DNA of 64,000 bases. Origin: Saccharopolyspora_D taberi. GTDB lineage: Bacteria; Actinomycetota; Actinomycetes; Mycobacteriales; Pseudonocardiaceae. The stretch's first letter is position 1. Each line of letters opens with the position of its first letter. Below the pieces are notes generated by a model. That model ran no database searches and was not told where the DNA came from. It worked only from the letters and a program-made list of their open reading frames with translations. Both the position numbers and the translations under genes were made by a program. The stretch lies in the NCBI RefSeq assembly GCF_039534165.1, contig NZ_BAAAUX010000014.1:310001-374000 (forward strand), written 5' to 3'. This document shows, one piece after another, positions 16,647 through 25,001 of this stretch.

Positions 16647-18059
16647 TCAACCGCCGAGGCATTCGCGCAGCCGGGCGAGTCCTTCGTCCACATCGGACGC
16701 GTCGATTCCGCCGTAGCCGAACACCAGACCGGGTGGGGTCGCGCCCGCCCGGCCGAACGGGCTGAGCGGCATGATCCCCACGCCGCCGGCCGCCGCGCGC
16801 TCGGACGCGGCCCGGTCGTCGGTGCCTTCCGGCAGCCGCGCGCACAGGTGCAGCCCGGCCTCGGCGGGCAGCACGTCGAGCAGCCCGCCGAAGTCGCGGC
16901 GCAGTCCCGCCGAGATCCGCCGGTACCGGTCGGCGTAGGCGGCCCGGCAGCGGCGGATGTGCCGGGCCAGCAGCCCCTCCTCGACGAACTCGGCCAGCGC
17001 CGCCTGCACCGGCAGCGAGGTGTGCGCGTCGGTCACGTGGCGCGCGGCCCGCAGCGCCGGGCGCAGGCTCCGCGGCGCGATCAGGAACCCGATGCGCAGC
17101 GTCGGCAGCAGGACCTTCGACATCGAGCCGACGTATATGACCCGGCCCGTGCGGTCGAGGTTCTGCACCGGCTCGATCGGGCGGCCGGAGAAGCGGAACT
17201 CGCTGTCGTAGTCGTCCTCGACGATCACGCCGCCGGTGCGTTCGGCCCATTCGAGCAGGGCGGTCCGGCGCGGCAGCGACATCGGCACGCCGAGCGGGAA
17301 CTGGTGCGACGGGGTGACGCACACCAGCTTCGCCTCGCGCGGGATCCGGTCGACGACCAGGCCCTCGGAGTCCACCGGCACCCCGGCGACGCGGGCGCCC
17401 AGCGACCGGAGCAGCTGGCGCTGCGGCGGGTATCCGGGATCCTCCACCGCGACGCACATGCCCGGCTCGACCAGCACCCGCCCGATCAGGTCGACCGCGT
17501 GCTGGGCTCCGTTGGTGATCAGCACGTCGTCGGCGGTCGCCCGCACCGCCCGCGACACGCCGACGTGACGCGCCAGAGCCGCGCGCAGCCCGGCGTGCCC
17601 GGCGGGGTCCCCGTAGCTGGGCGGGCCGATCGCCGAGGCTCGCAGCCGGCGCGACATGAGCCGCCGCCAGGAGGCGTACGGGAACATCCGCACGTCGGGG
17701 ATGCCCGCGCGGAAGTCGAACCGCGGCTCGCTCACGTCGGTCGGCGGCACCTTGATCCGCGACCAGATCGCGCGCGGGCGCAGCTCCGCTCCGGCGGCGG
17801 GTTCGGGTGGGCGTTCGAACCCGCCCTCGCGCACATAGGTGCCCGAACCCGTTCTCGCGGAGACGAACCCTTCCGCGGTGAGCCGGTCGTAGGCGGCGCT
17901 GACGGTGTTGCGCGAGACCTCCAGCCGGGCGGCGAGCTCGCGGCTGGGCGGCAGCGCCTGGCCAGGTCGGAGGCGGCCGTCGAGCACGGCCGCGGCGACC
18001 TGCCGGTAGATCTGGCCGGTCAGGTCCGTCCTGCCGACCAGGCTGACGTGGAACTCCAC
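16647..18059 (-). CDS. MocR-type transcriptional regulator (GntR helix-turn-helix fused to aminotransferase fold)
   Basis: 470 residues. N-terminal GntR winged helix (about 8-75, with PPSRELAARLEVSRNTVSAA) and a C-terminal type-I aminotransferase-like domain with the PLP lysine in YVGSMSKVLLPTLRIGF and the Asp of EDDYDSEF. Such proteins sense PLP or amino-acid adducts and usually control a divergent gene. Here the divergent partner is the mycothiol-dependent isomerase-like gene 87 bases away. The start is GTG at 18059, seven bases after a TAGGCT box, suggesting a leaderless transcript; an in-frame extension to 18554 has no coding character. Confidence 0.9.
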   Translation of the reverse strand: MEFHVSLVGRTDLTGQIYRQVAAAVLDGRLRPGQALPPSRELAARLEVSRNTVSAAYDRLTAEGFVSARTGSGTYVREGGFERPPEPAAGAELRPRAIWSRIKVPPTDVSEPRFDFRAGIPDVRMFPYASWRRLMSRRLRASAIGPPSYGDPAGHAGLRAALARHVGVSRAVRATADDVLITNGAQHAVDLIGRVLVEPGMCVAVEDPGYPPQRQLLRSLGARVAGVPVDSEGLVVDRIPREAKLVCVTPSHQFPLGVPMSLPRRTALLEWAERTGGVIVEDDYDSEFRFSGRPIEPVQNLDRTGRVIYVGSMSKVLLPTLRIGFLIAPRSLRPALRAARHVTDAHTSLPVQAALAEFVEEGLLARHIRRCRAAYADRYRRISAGLRRDFGGLLDVLPAEAGLHLCARLPEGTDDRAASERAAAGGVGIMPLSPFGRAGATPPGLVFGYGGIDASDVDEGLARLRECLGG

Positions 18060-18066
18060 CCGGCAG

Positions 18067-18072
18067 AGCCTA
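18067..18072 (-). promoter_or_regulatory. -10 box of a likely leaderless promoter for the MocR gene
   Basis: TAGGCT on the minus strand, seven bases before the GTG at 18059, with no ribosome binding site. It lies back-to-back with TAGCAT for the divergent gene, so one regulator bound in the 87-base gap could control both. Confidence 0.45.
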
Positions 18073-18133
18073 GCCGGAATCGGCCCAGTCGAACTCGGCG
18101 GATTTGGCTCTGCCACCGGGCCGTTCCGGTTCC

Positions 18134-18139
18134 TAGCAT
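18134..18139 (+). promoter_or_regulatory. -10 box of a likely leaderless promoter for the isomerase-like gene
   Basis: TAGCAT, seven bases before the GTG at 18147, no Shine-Dalgarno sequence. The spacing implies that transcription begins at or next to the start codon. Confidence 0.45.
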
Positions 18140-18146
18140 CGGCGGT

Positions 18147-18767
18147 GTGGACATCCGACACCTGCACCAGCGGGCCGCCGCCGACGTTTGGCGGGTCGTC
18201 TCGCGGATCCGCCCGGACCAGCTGCACCTGCCGACCCCCTGCGCCGACTGGACGCTGCACGGGCTGCTGCGCCACCTCGTCAGCGAGAACCTCGGCTTCG
18301 CCGCCGCGGCCACCGGAAAGTCCGATGTGGACCGGAATGCGGTGGATCGGGACGCTGTGGACTGGGACGCGGTGGACTGGGACGCTGGGCGGCTCGGGGA
18401 CTCCCCCGCCGAGGACTACCGGCGCTCGGCCGAGGAGTTCGACCGGGCCTTCGCCGACGACGGCGTGCTCGCGAGCCGGATGCGCGTCCGCGAGTTCGGC
18501 GTGCTGCCCGGGTCGACAGCGCTGGCGATGCACTTCATCGACCTGGTCGTGCACGGCTGGGACGTGGCGCGGACCATCGGCGCCGACTACCGGCCGGACG
18601 ACGAGCTCCCGTCGACCGCGCTGCGGCTCATGCGCGGCTTCTCCGGCGGTCAGGCCGCTCGCGTCTTCGGTCCGCCGGTGGCCGTCGACGGCAGCGCGGG
18701 CGCGCTGGACCAGCTGGTCGCGTTCCTCGGGCGGTCTCCGGGCTGGAACGGCGGGGGCGTGGGCTGA
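18147..18767 (+). CDS. Mycothiol-dependent maleylpyruvate isomerase / DinB-like family protein
   Basis: 206 residues of the TIGR03086-type family. The N-terminal four-helix bundle shows LPTPCADWTLHGLLRHLVSE (about 30-49) and a central HFIDLVVHGWDVAR helix; these histidines usually hold a metal used in mycothiol-dependent chemistry or detoxification. The substrate cannot be read. A block of four 15-base repeats at 18327-18386 inserts an acidic VDWDA-type run (residues 61-80) in the loop after helix 2, an unusual feature. Divergent from the MocR regulator, its likely controller. Confidence 0.82.
   Translation: MDIRHLHQRAAADVWRVVSRIRPDQLHLPTPCADWTLHGLLRHLVSENLGFAAAATGKSDVDRNAVDRDAVDWDAVDWDAGRLGDSPAEDYRRSAEEFDRAFADDGVLASRMRVREFGVLPGSTALAMHFIDLVVHGWDVARTIGADYRPDDELPSTALRLMRGFSGGQAARVFGPPVAVDGSAGALDQLVAFLGRSPGWNGGGVG
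18327..18386 (+). repeat. Four in-frame tandem copies of a 15-base unit
   Basis: Consensus GTGGACTGGGACGCG, encoding V-D-(R/W)-(N/D)-A four times inside the isomerase-like protein. The last two copies are identical except for the final base. Being a multiple of three, the array keeps frame; it looks like recent slippage expansion in a surface loop. Confidence 0.85.
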
Positions 18768-18785
18768 GTCCTGGCCGGTCGAGGC

Positions 18786-18822
18786 GGTGCCGGTCGCTCG
18801 GCGCGTTCAAGCGACCGGCACC
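18786..18822. terminator. Bidirectional hairpin between convergent genes
   Basis: Perfect 13-base arms (GGTGCCGGTCGCT at 18786-18798 and its complement at 18810-18822) with an 11-base loop, between the stops of the isomerase-like gene (18767) and the sulfotransferase gene (18834). No T-tract. Confidence 0.78.
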
Positions 18823-18833
18823 CCAGGGCCCGG

Positions 18834-19511
18834 TCAGCCCTGCCCGGCGAAGGGCGAGGGCACCCTGCCCTCGGAGCGGATCTGCTCGGCGAGGTCGGTC
18901 ATCGACGCGGAGTCGTTGACGTGCGGGAAGTCCTCCTCGGGCACGTCGACGCCGAGGAACTCGCACAGCGGTCCCCAGCCCTGCTTGACCTCGAAGACCA
19001 GCAGCCGCTCCGGCGGCACGATCCGCTGCACCTCGGCGTTGTGCCGCTCGAACACCTCGATCGCGTGGTCGCGGTCCTCGAACCGGCCGTCGAAGGTGCC
19101 GTTCCAGACCATCCGCTCGATGGTCGGGCGCAGCGCCAGCATGTCCGGGTCGGCGCCGAACCGCTCGTCGGCCTCGGAACCGTTCTTCACGAACTGGTAG
19201 ATCGTGTTGTACGTGCTCTCGTACCACCGCAGCGGGTCGCGCACCGTGAGCACCACCTTGGCGTCCGGGTACCTTTCCATCAGCTGCTGCCAGAACGCGC
19301 AACCCGGCCAGTCCACTGTGGATTCGAACCCGGCGAAGACCTGGTCCCAGTCGACCCGCTCGCCGTCGAGCGCGCTCGCCCACGGCCGTATCCGCGTGGG
19401 CTGGGCGATGACCTCGAACATGTGGTAGCAGGGGCCGTGGCCGATGTGCTCCAGGGCCGCCTTCAGCGACGCCGTTCCGGTCCGGCCGAACCCGGCACCG
19501 ATGACCTTCAT
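18834..19511 (-). CDS. Sulfotransferase family protein
   Basis: 225 residues. The N-terminus MKVIGAGFGRTGTASLKAAL contains the 5'-phosphosulfate loop (GFGRTGTASLK), and VVLTVRDPLRWYESTYNTIY is the 3'-phosphate-binding Arg/Ser motif of PAPS sulfotransferases. No transmembrane segment, so cytosolic. The family transfers the sulfo group of PAPS to an alcohol, amine or carbohydrate; the acceptor is unknown. It is the last gene of the operon that makes PAPS, 38 bases after cysN, which makes a dedicated sulfonation role likely. AGGAG lies eight bases before the ATG. Confidence 0.88.
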   Translation of the reverse strand: MKVIGAGFGRTGTASLKAALEHIGHGPCYHMFEVIAQPTRIRPWASALDGERVDWDQVFAGFESTVDWPGCAFWQQLMERYPDAKVVLTVRDPLRWYESTYNTIYQFVKNGSEADERFGADPDMLALRPTIERMVWNGTFDGRFEDRDHAIEVFERHNAEVQRIVPPERLLVFEVKQGWGPLCEFLGVDVPEEDFPHVNDSASMTDLAEQIRSEGRVPSPFAGQG

Positions 19512-19549
19512 TGTGCGTTCTCCTCTTCCTCGGGGCCGCTCGCGGCCGT

Positions 19550-20809
19550 TCAGCCGCGGGCGCGGTCGATCATCACGGCGGCGACGGTCGCGTTCGTGGA
19601 CTCGTCGACCAGCACCCCGCCCCCGGTGAGGCGGTTGTGCTCGTACGGGTCGCAGAACACCGGCTCGTCGAGCCGCAGCGCGATCCCGCCGATGTCGTTG
19701 AGCGCCAGTTCCGCCGCCGGTTCGCTGCGCAGGGTCATGACGTCGAGCCGGTGGTGCAGCTCGGTCACCGTCGCGCCGACAGTTCTGGTGGTGTGCTTGA
19801 GGAGCAGGCGCGCGTTCGGCCGGAGCGCCTTGCGCGCGTCCATCCAGCACACCGTCGCCTCGATCTCCGCGGCCCGCACCGGTTCCGACCCCACCGCGCA
19901 GAACAGGTCTCCGCGCCGGACCGGGAGATCGTCGCCGGGCACGAGCGTGATCGACAGCGGCGCCGCCACCCGGTCCGCGGGCCCGTCGGGCGTTTCGACC
20001 GCCGCGACCGTGGTGATCCGGCCGGATGGCAGGTGCCGGACCTGCTCACCGGCGCTCACCGATCCAGCGGCCAGCTGGCCCGCGCAACCCTCGAACCCGT
20101 CGGTCCGGATCAGGTACTGCACCGGGAAGCGCAGCGCGCCGTCGGCGTCGTCGCGCGCCGGCACCGACTCCAGGTGTTCGAGCAGTGCTGGACCCTCGTA
20201 CCAGGGCGTGGCGGCCGAGCGGTCGACCACGTTGTCGCCGTGCAGCGCCGAAATCGGGATCGCGGTGACCTCGGCCAGCCCGATCCCCGCCGCCCGCGCG
20301 GCGAAGTCCTCGGCGATCCGGTCGAAGACCGCGCGGTCGTAGTCGACCAGGTCCATCTTGTTCACCGCGAGCACGACGTGCGGCACCCGGAGCAGGCCCG
20401 CGAGCACGGCGTGCCGGTGGCTCTGCTCGGTCAGCCCGTTGCGGGCGTCGGCCAGCACGATCGCCAGGTCCGCGGTCGAGGCACCGGTGACCATGTTGCG
20501 GGTGTACTGGGCGTGGCCCGGAGTGTCGGCGATGATGAACGCCCGCCGCCCGGTCTCGAAGTAGCGGTGCGCGACGTCGATGGTGATGCCCTGCTCCCGC
20601 TCGGCCCGCAGGCCGTCGGTGAGCATCGCCAGGTCCAGGTGCTCGTCCCCGCGCTCCTCGCTGGCCAGCCGAACCGCCTCCAGCTGGTCGGCCAGCAGCG
20701 ACTTCGAGTCGTGCAGCAGCCGCCCGATCAGGGTGCTCTTGCCGTCGTCCACGGCGCCCGCGGTGGCGAACCGCAGCAGTGTCGCCTGGGACATCGTCAC
20801 TCGGGACAT
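19550..20809 (-). CDS. cysN: Sulfate adenylyltransferase GTPase subunit
   Basis: GTP-driven partner of CysD in ATP sulfurylase, making APS from sulfate and ATP. 419 residues: G1 GAVDDGKSTLIGRLL (about 18-32), G3 DTPGH, G4 NKMD, then two EF-Tu-like barrels. There is no C-terminal APS-kinase domain; that activity is a separate upstream gene. The start codon overlaps the cysD stop by one base, so the two are translationally coupled. Confidence 0.95.
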   Translation of the reverse strand: MSRVTMSQATLLRFATAGAVDDGKSTLIGRLLHDSKSLLADQLEAVRLASEERGDEHLDLAMLTDGLRAEREQGITIDVAHRYFETGRRAFIIADTPGHAQYTRNMVTGASTADLAIVLADARNGLTEQSHRHAVLAGLLRVPHVVLAVNKMDLVDYDRAVFDRIAEDFAARAAGIGLAEVTAIPISALHGDNVVDRSAATPWYEGPALLEHLESVPARDDADGALRFPVQYLIRTDGFEGCAGQLAAGSVSAGEQVRHLPSGRITTVAAVETPDGPADRVAAPLSITLVPGDDLPVRRGDLFCAVGSEPVRAAEIEATVCWMDARKALRPNARLLLKHTTRTVGATVTELHHRLDVMTLRSEPAAELALNDIGGIALRLDEPVFCDPYEHNRLTGGGVLVDESTNATVAAVMIDRARG

Positions 20810-21708
20810 CAGAAGTATCCCTCCCGCTTGCGGTCCTCCATCGCGGCGGCACCGGCGCGGTCGTCGGCGCGGGTCTGGCCGCGCTCGGTGATCCGGGTCG
20901 CGGCGATCTCGGCGATCACCTCGGCGACCGTGGTCGCCTCCGACGGCACCGCACCGGTGCAGGTCATGTCGCCGACGGTGCGGAAGCGCACCGACCGCTC
21001 CACCAGCGGCTCGTCGGCGTCCCGCTCGACGAACCTGTTGTCCGCCAGCAGCATCCCGTCGCGCTCGAACACCTTGCGGTTGTGCGCGAAGTACAGCGAC
21101 GGCAGTTCCACCCCGTCCCGCTCGACGTAGGTCCAGACGTCGCGCTCGGTCCAGTTCGACAGCGGGAACGCGCGGACGTGCTCACCGGGGTGGATGCGGC
21201 TGTTGTAGAGGTTCCACAACTCGGGGCGCTGGTTGCGCGGATCCCACTGGCCGAAGGCGTCCCGGAACGACAGCACGCGCTCCTTGGCCCGCGCCCGCTC
21301 CTCGTCCCGGCGGGCGCCGCCGAACAGGGCGTCGAAGCCGTGCTCGGCCACGGTGTCGAGCAGGGTCACCGTCTGTGCGCGGTTGCGGCTGGGCCAGCGG
21401 CCCTCGGGTTCGGCGACCCGGCCCGCGTCGATGGAGTCCTGCACCGACCCGACCACCAGCCGCACCCCGAGCTCGGCGACCCGCCGGTCTCGGAACGCGA
21501 TGACCTCGTCGAAGTTGTGTCCGGTGTCGACGTGCAGCACCGGGAACGGGATCGGCGCGGGCCGGAACGCCTTCTCGGCCAGCCGCAGCAGCACCGCGGA
21601 GTCCTTGCCGCCGGAGAACAGCAGCGCGGGCCGCCCGAACTCGGCGGCGACCTCGCGCAGCACGTGCACCGCCTCCGCCTCCAGCACCTCCAGCCTGGAG
21701 TCCGTCAC
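20809..21708 (-). CDS. cysD: Sulfate adenylyltransferase small subunit
   Basis: Catalytic ATP-sulfurylase subunit of the PP-loop ATP pyrophosphatase fold. 299 residues. The PP-loop is FSGGKDSAVLL (about 31-41); GGARRDEERARAKER and RPELWNLYNSRIHPGE are typical CysD stretches, and it ends MEDRKREGYF, the family's conserved C-terminus. The GTG at 21708 overlaps the cysQ stop (GTGA) and has GAGGAGG upstream. Forms the CysDN complex with the next gene. Confidence 0.95.
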   Translation of the reverse strand: MTDSRLEVLEAEAVHVLREVAAEFGRPALLFSGGKDSAVLLRLAEKAFRPAPIPFPVLHVDTGHNFDEVIAFRDRRVAELGVRLVVGSVQDSIDAGRVAEPEGRWPSRNRAQTVTLLDTVAEHGFDALFGGARRDEERARAKERVLSFRDAFGQWDPRNQRPELWNLYNSRIHPGEHVRAFPLSNWTERDVWTYVERDGVELPSLYFAHNRKVFERDGMLLADNRFVERDADEPLVERSVRFRTVGDMTCTGAVPSEATTVAEVIAEIAATRITERGQTRADDRAGAAAMEDRKREGYF

Positions 21709-22469
21709 AGCCCCTCCTCGGTCAGATCGAGCTCGGCCAGCTCGGCCAGCAGGCTTTCGGCGAGCCCGGGACGGCACACCACGAGATCGGGCAGCCACGG
21801 ATCCGGCTGGTTGTAGCGCAGCGGGGAGCCGTCCAGCCGCGACGCGTGCATCCCGGCGGCGCGGGCGACCGCGACCGGCGCCGCGCTGTCCCACTCGTAC
21901 TGGCCGCCCGCGTGCACGTAGGCGTCGACGTCGCCGAGCACGACGGCGGCGATCTTCGCGCCCGCCGAGCCCAGCGGCACCGGCACCGCGCCCAGGGCCT
22001 CCGCCAGCGGTTCGACGAAGCGCGGCGGTCTGGTGCGGCTCACCGCGATGCGCGGGCGGTTTCGCCCGGAGCCGACGCTGAGCGGCGCTTCGGCGGTGCT
22101 GAGCACGACATCGCGCGCGGGCAGCGCGACCGCCCCGGCGATCAGGTCCTCGCCCTCGGCCAGCGCCACGTGCACCGCCCAGTCCTGCCGCCCGGGTTCG
22201 CCGAACTCCCTGGTGCCGTCGAGCGGATCGACGATCCAGGTGCGCCCGCCCGCGCGGCGCGGCGGACCCGCGGTCCCGTGCTCGGACACGACGGTGTCCT
22301 CCGGGCGGTGCTCGGTCAGCTCCGCCACCAGCAGCTTGTGCGCGCTCTGGTCGCCTGCCGCGCCGAGCGCCCTGGGATCTCCACGGTCGTCTCGTTCGCG
22401 CAGCTCGACGAGGTGGCGGCCCGCCGACGCGGCGAGCCGCGCGGCGAGCGCGTGGTCGTTGTCGGTCAC
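21705..22469 (-). CDS. cysQ: 3'(2'),5'-bisphosphate nucleotidase CysQ
   Basis: Magnesium-dependent phosphatase of the inositol monophosphatase fold that hydrolyses PAP, the by-product of PAPS-using sulfotransferases, and can adjust PAPS pools. 254 residues. The metal site is IVDPLDGTREF (about 79-89, DPLDGT motif) and the second Asp motif is EWDSAAPVAVARAAG near residue 198. The position between PAPS synthesis and a sulfotransferase fits PAP clearance. GTG start, overlapping the upstream gene by four bases. Confidence 0.92.
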   Translation of the reverse strand: MTDNDHALAARLAASAGRHLVELRERDDRGDPRALGAAGDQSAHKLLVAELTEHRPEDTVVSEHGTAGPPRRAGGRTWIVDPLDGTREFGEPGRQDWAVHVALAEGEDLIAGAVALPARDVVLSTAEAPLSVGSGRNRPRIAVSRTRPPRFVEPLAEALGAVPVPLGSAGAKIAAVVLGDVDAYVHAGGQYEWDSAAPVAVARAAGMHASRLDGSPLRYNQPDPWLPDLVVCRPGLAESLLAELAELDLTEEGL

Positions 22470-23323
22470 CTTGGTTCCCCTTCGTTTCCCACGCCCACGG
22501 GTGGACGTGGTCTTACCGCCAGCCCCGCTCCCGCGGCGGCGGCGACGGCCACCGCCGGCACGAGCGCGACGGCCACCGGCACCGAGAGCAGCACGAGGCC
22601 GGTCAGAGTCAGCATCGCTCCCAGCAGCACCCGGATCGGTGCGTCCGGTGTGCGCGCCGAGAGCAGGGCGCCCGCCAGCACGCCCGGGATCGATCCCGCC
22701 AGCAGCGCGCCGACCAGTGCGAAGTCGACCTCGCCCACCAGCAGGTGCGCCACCGCGGCGACCAGCACCAGCGGCACCGCCTGGACCAGGTCCGTACCCA
22801 CCAGCTCCGACGATGTCAGCCGCCGGTGCAGGAGCAGCAGGCACACGATGACGATCGAGCCCGATCCCACCGAGGTCGTGCCCACCACCAGCCCTGCCAG
22901 CGCGCCGAGCAGCACGGTCGGCAGCGCCCCGGGCCGCGTCGGCGACAGGGCCGGTACTCGCACGCGATCCAGGTACATCCGCACGAACAGAGTGACCGCG
23001 GCCAGCACGACCGCCACCGCGGCGGCGATCTTGAGCACGTCCTGCGAACGCTCGCCGAGGTACCCGGACAGCACCGAGCCGACGGCCGCGCACGGCAGCG
23101 AGCCCGCGCACAGCCACCCGACGAGCCGCAGGTCGACAGTCCGGCGTCCCAGGTGCACCAGCGCCCCGGCGGGTTTGGTGACGGCGTTGGCGACCAGGTC
23201 GGTCGAGACCGCCGCCAGCGGCGGCACGCCGAAGACCAGGGTGAGCAGCGGCATGGTGAGCGCTCCCCCGCCCATGCCGGTGAGGCCCACCAGCAGGCCG
23301 GTCACCAGACCGGTCGCGGTCAC
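22466..23323 (-). CDS. TauE/SafE family sulfite/sulfonate membrane permease
   Basis: About 285 residues with seven to eight hydrophobic segments and the duplicated TauE/SafE pattern (GLLVGLTGMGGGALTMPLL and the later GALAGLVVGTTSVGSGSIV). Members move sulfite, sulfoacetate or sulfate-like anions across the inner membrane. Inside a sulfate-activation operon lacking any other transporter it may supply or remove an oxyanion. The start chosen is the GTG at 23323, giving the same GTGA overlap as its neighbours; a GTG at 23335 is an alternative. Confidence 0.85.
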   Translation of the reverse strand: MTATGLVTGLLVGLTGMGGGALTMPLLTLVFGVPPLAAVSTDLVANAVTKPAGALVHLGRRTVDLRLVGWLCAGSLPCAAVGSVLSGYLGERSQDVLKIAAAVAVVLAAVTLFVRMYLDRVRVPALSPTRPGALPTVLLGALAGLVVGTTSVGSGSIVIVCLLLLHRRLTSSELVGTDLVQAVPLVLVAAVAHLLVGEVDFALVGALLAGSIPGVLAGALLSARTPDAPIRVLLGAMLTLTGLVLLSVPVAVALVPAVAVAAAAGAGLAVRPRPPVGVGNEGEPR

Positions 23324-24783
23324 CCCGAGGTCCACGACCGGACCCAGCCCCGCGCGCCCAGCAGCGCCACGACCTCCGCGACCGCCTCGGACACTGACAT
23401 CCGGGAAGTGTCCAGCACCAGGTCGGCGTCCTCGGGCTCCTCGTACGGCGCGGAAACCCCGGTGAACTCGGGCAGCGAGCCCTCGCGAGCGCGCGCGTAC
23501 AGGCCCTTGCGGTCGCGGCGTTCGCACTCGTCGAGCGGAGTCGCGACGTGCACGAGCGCGAACTCGCCGACCTCGCGGACGCGGCGGCGGACGTCGTCGC
23601 GGTCGGCGGCGTACGGGGCGATCGGAGCGCAGATCGCGGCGCCGCCGTGCCGGGTGATCTCGGCCGCGACCCAGCCGATGCGGCGCACGTTGCGGCTGCG
23701 GTCCTCGGGCGAGAAACCGAGCCCCGCGCACAGCGACCGGCGAACCACGTCGCCGTCGAGCAGGGTGACCTGCCTGCGGTCCAGCCGCGCGAGCTCGTCG
23801 CGCAGCGCGCTGGCCAGCGTCGACTTGCCCGCTCCGGACAGGCCGGTGAACAGCACGGTGAACCCGCGTTCGTGCAGCGGTGGGCGCAACCGCGCCCATT
23901 CCTCGGCGATCGGGGCGGTGGCGAACCACTCCGGCAGCGGCGTCCCGGAATCCAGCAGCTGCTGCAGCTCGTCGTCGGACAGCCCGGGACGGCGCTCCCC
24001 GGCGGGGACCAGCGCGGCCGGGAGCCACCGGTCGCCGGCTCCGCGCGCGACCTCCGGCGGCTCCACGACGGTCACCGGCACGTGCTCCATCGACCTGTCG
24101 CCCAGCAGGTGGGTCGCGCCGTAGGCGGCGGCGACGTGTGCGGCGAGCAGGTCGTCCTGCTTTCCGTCGCCGTGCGAGGTCAGCGGGACCGGTACCACCG
24201 CGGTGCCTTCGGGGAGTTCGGCCTGCGCGGCGAAGGTGGCGCGGACCAGCGTTTCCGGCCGGGGGCCGGTCAGCCGCGGCAGGAGCAGCACGGTCGCGCC
24301 CAGCTCCCCCGCGGCGTGCCGGATCTGCGCGAGCCTGGCGCGGTCCAGCGGCTCGTCCGGGACCACGCCGAGCACCGGGCCGGGCGGGAGGCCGGCGCGC
24401 ACCACGTCCGCCGGGGGCCGCAGCATCCGCAGCAACCGGGACCGCTCGGCGGTCACCGCGCGGACCGGTCCAGCGAGGTGCGCGTACCGTTCGTCGCGCC
24501 ACGGCGCGATGTTCTCGACGACCGCCAGCGGCGCGCCCTCCTGGTCGCGCAGCTCGACCCTGGGGTGCGCGGCGATCTCGTCGGGCACTCGCAGCGTGAT
24601 CGGCACCGGCCACGGCGAACCGTCGGCCAGCCGTCCCGCGGTCCGCACCGACTCGGCGTCCTCCGCGCCGAGAAACCCGTCCAGGGCGGGAAAAGCCCCG
24701 TCCAGCAGAAGCTCCACATCGGACAGTTCCGCCGGCTCCGGCACCCACACCGGACAGTCGGACTCCGCAGCGTTCGTGCGCAC
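23320..24783 (-). CDS. cysC: Adenylylsulfate kinase with a degenerate N-terminal ATP-sulfurylase-like domain
   Basis: 487 residues. The C-terminal ~180 residues are a complete APS kinase: P-loop GLSGAGKST (314-322), LDGDVVRRSLCAGLGFSPEDR (split 342-362), and the lid KGLYARAREG (426-435); it phosphorylates APS to PAPS. The N-terminal ~300 residues follow the Sat fold (ELSDVELLLDGAFPALDGFL at 19-38), but the active-site QTRNPxHRAH motif is replaced by VPDEPLDRAR (141-150) and GRDHAG by GDRSMEH. The sulfurylase half is therefore probably inactive, its role taken by CysDN. GTG at 24783 has AGG upstream; GTG at 24789 is equally possible. Confidence 0.88.
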   Translation of the reverse strand: MRTNAAESDCPVWVPEPAELSDVELLLDGAFPALDGFLGAEDAESVRTAGRLADGSPWPVPITLRVPDEIAAHPRVELRDQEGAPLAVVENIAPWRDERYAHLAGPVRAVTAERSRLLRMLRPPADVVRAGLPPGPVLGVVPDEPLDRARLAQIRHAAGELGATVLLLPRLTGPRPETLVRATFAAQAELPEGTAVVPVPLTSHGDGKQDDLLAAHVAAAYGATHLLGDRSMEHVPVTVVEPPEVARGAGDRWLPAALVPAGERRPGLSDDELQQLLDSGTPLPEWFATAPIAEEWARLRPPLHERGFTVLFTGLSGAGKSTLASALRDELARLDRRQVTLLDGDVVRRSLCAGLGFSPEDRSRNVRRIGWVAAEITRHGGAAICAPIAPYAADRDDVRRRVREVGEFALVHVATPLDECERRDRKGLYARAREGSLPEFTGVSAPYEEPEDADLVLDTSRMSVSEAVAEVVALLGARGWVRSWTSG

Positions 24784-24938
24784 GCACACCTCACGTCGTT
24801 CGACGATGGACCAGACCACCATCTTCGACACCGCGCCCGCCGGAGAACCCCGCTGACGACTTCTCGCCACCGGCCCACCGGTCCTTGCCTGATCAACGAC
24901 CAACTGCCGAGTCCACAGTGGATCACCGGTACGCGGCA

Positions 24939-24967
24939 TTGACGCTGCCGCACCGGGCCGACAGAGT
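24939..24967 (+). promoter_or_regulatory. Candidate promoter of the hydrolase-P450-MFS operon
   Basis: TTGACG at 24939-24944 and CAGAGT at 24962-24967, spaced 17 bases, 34 bases before the ATG at 25002. The -35 is strong and the -10 keeps three consensus positions. Confidence 0.4.
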
Positions 24968-25001
24968 GTGACTCCGGCGCGACGCACGCGAAGGAGACAC
25001 G

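Noticed and set aside
24780..24840. Cysteine-attenuator leader peptide before the cysC fusion (MVVWSIVERREVCVRT frame)
   Set aside because: The frame is continuous with the main gene and has no Cys run or attenuator hairpin, so it is merely an alternative start region.
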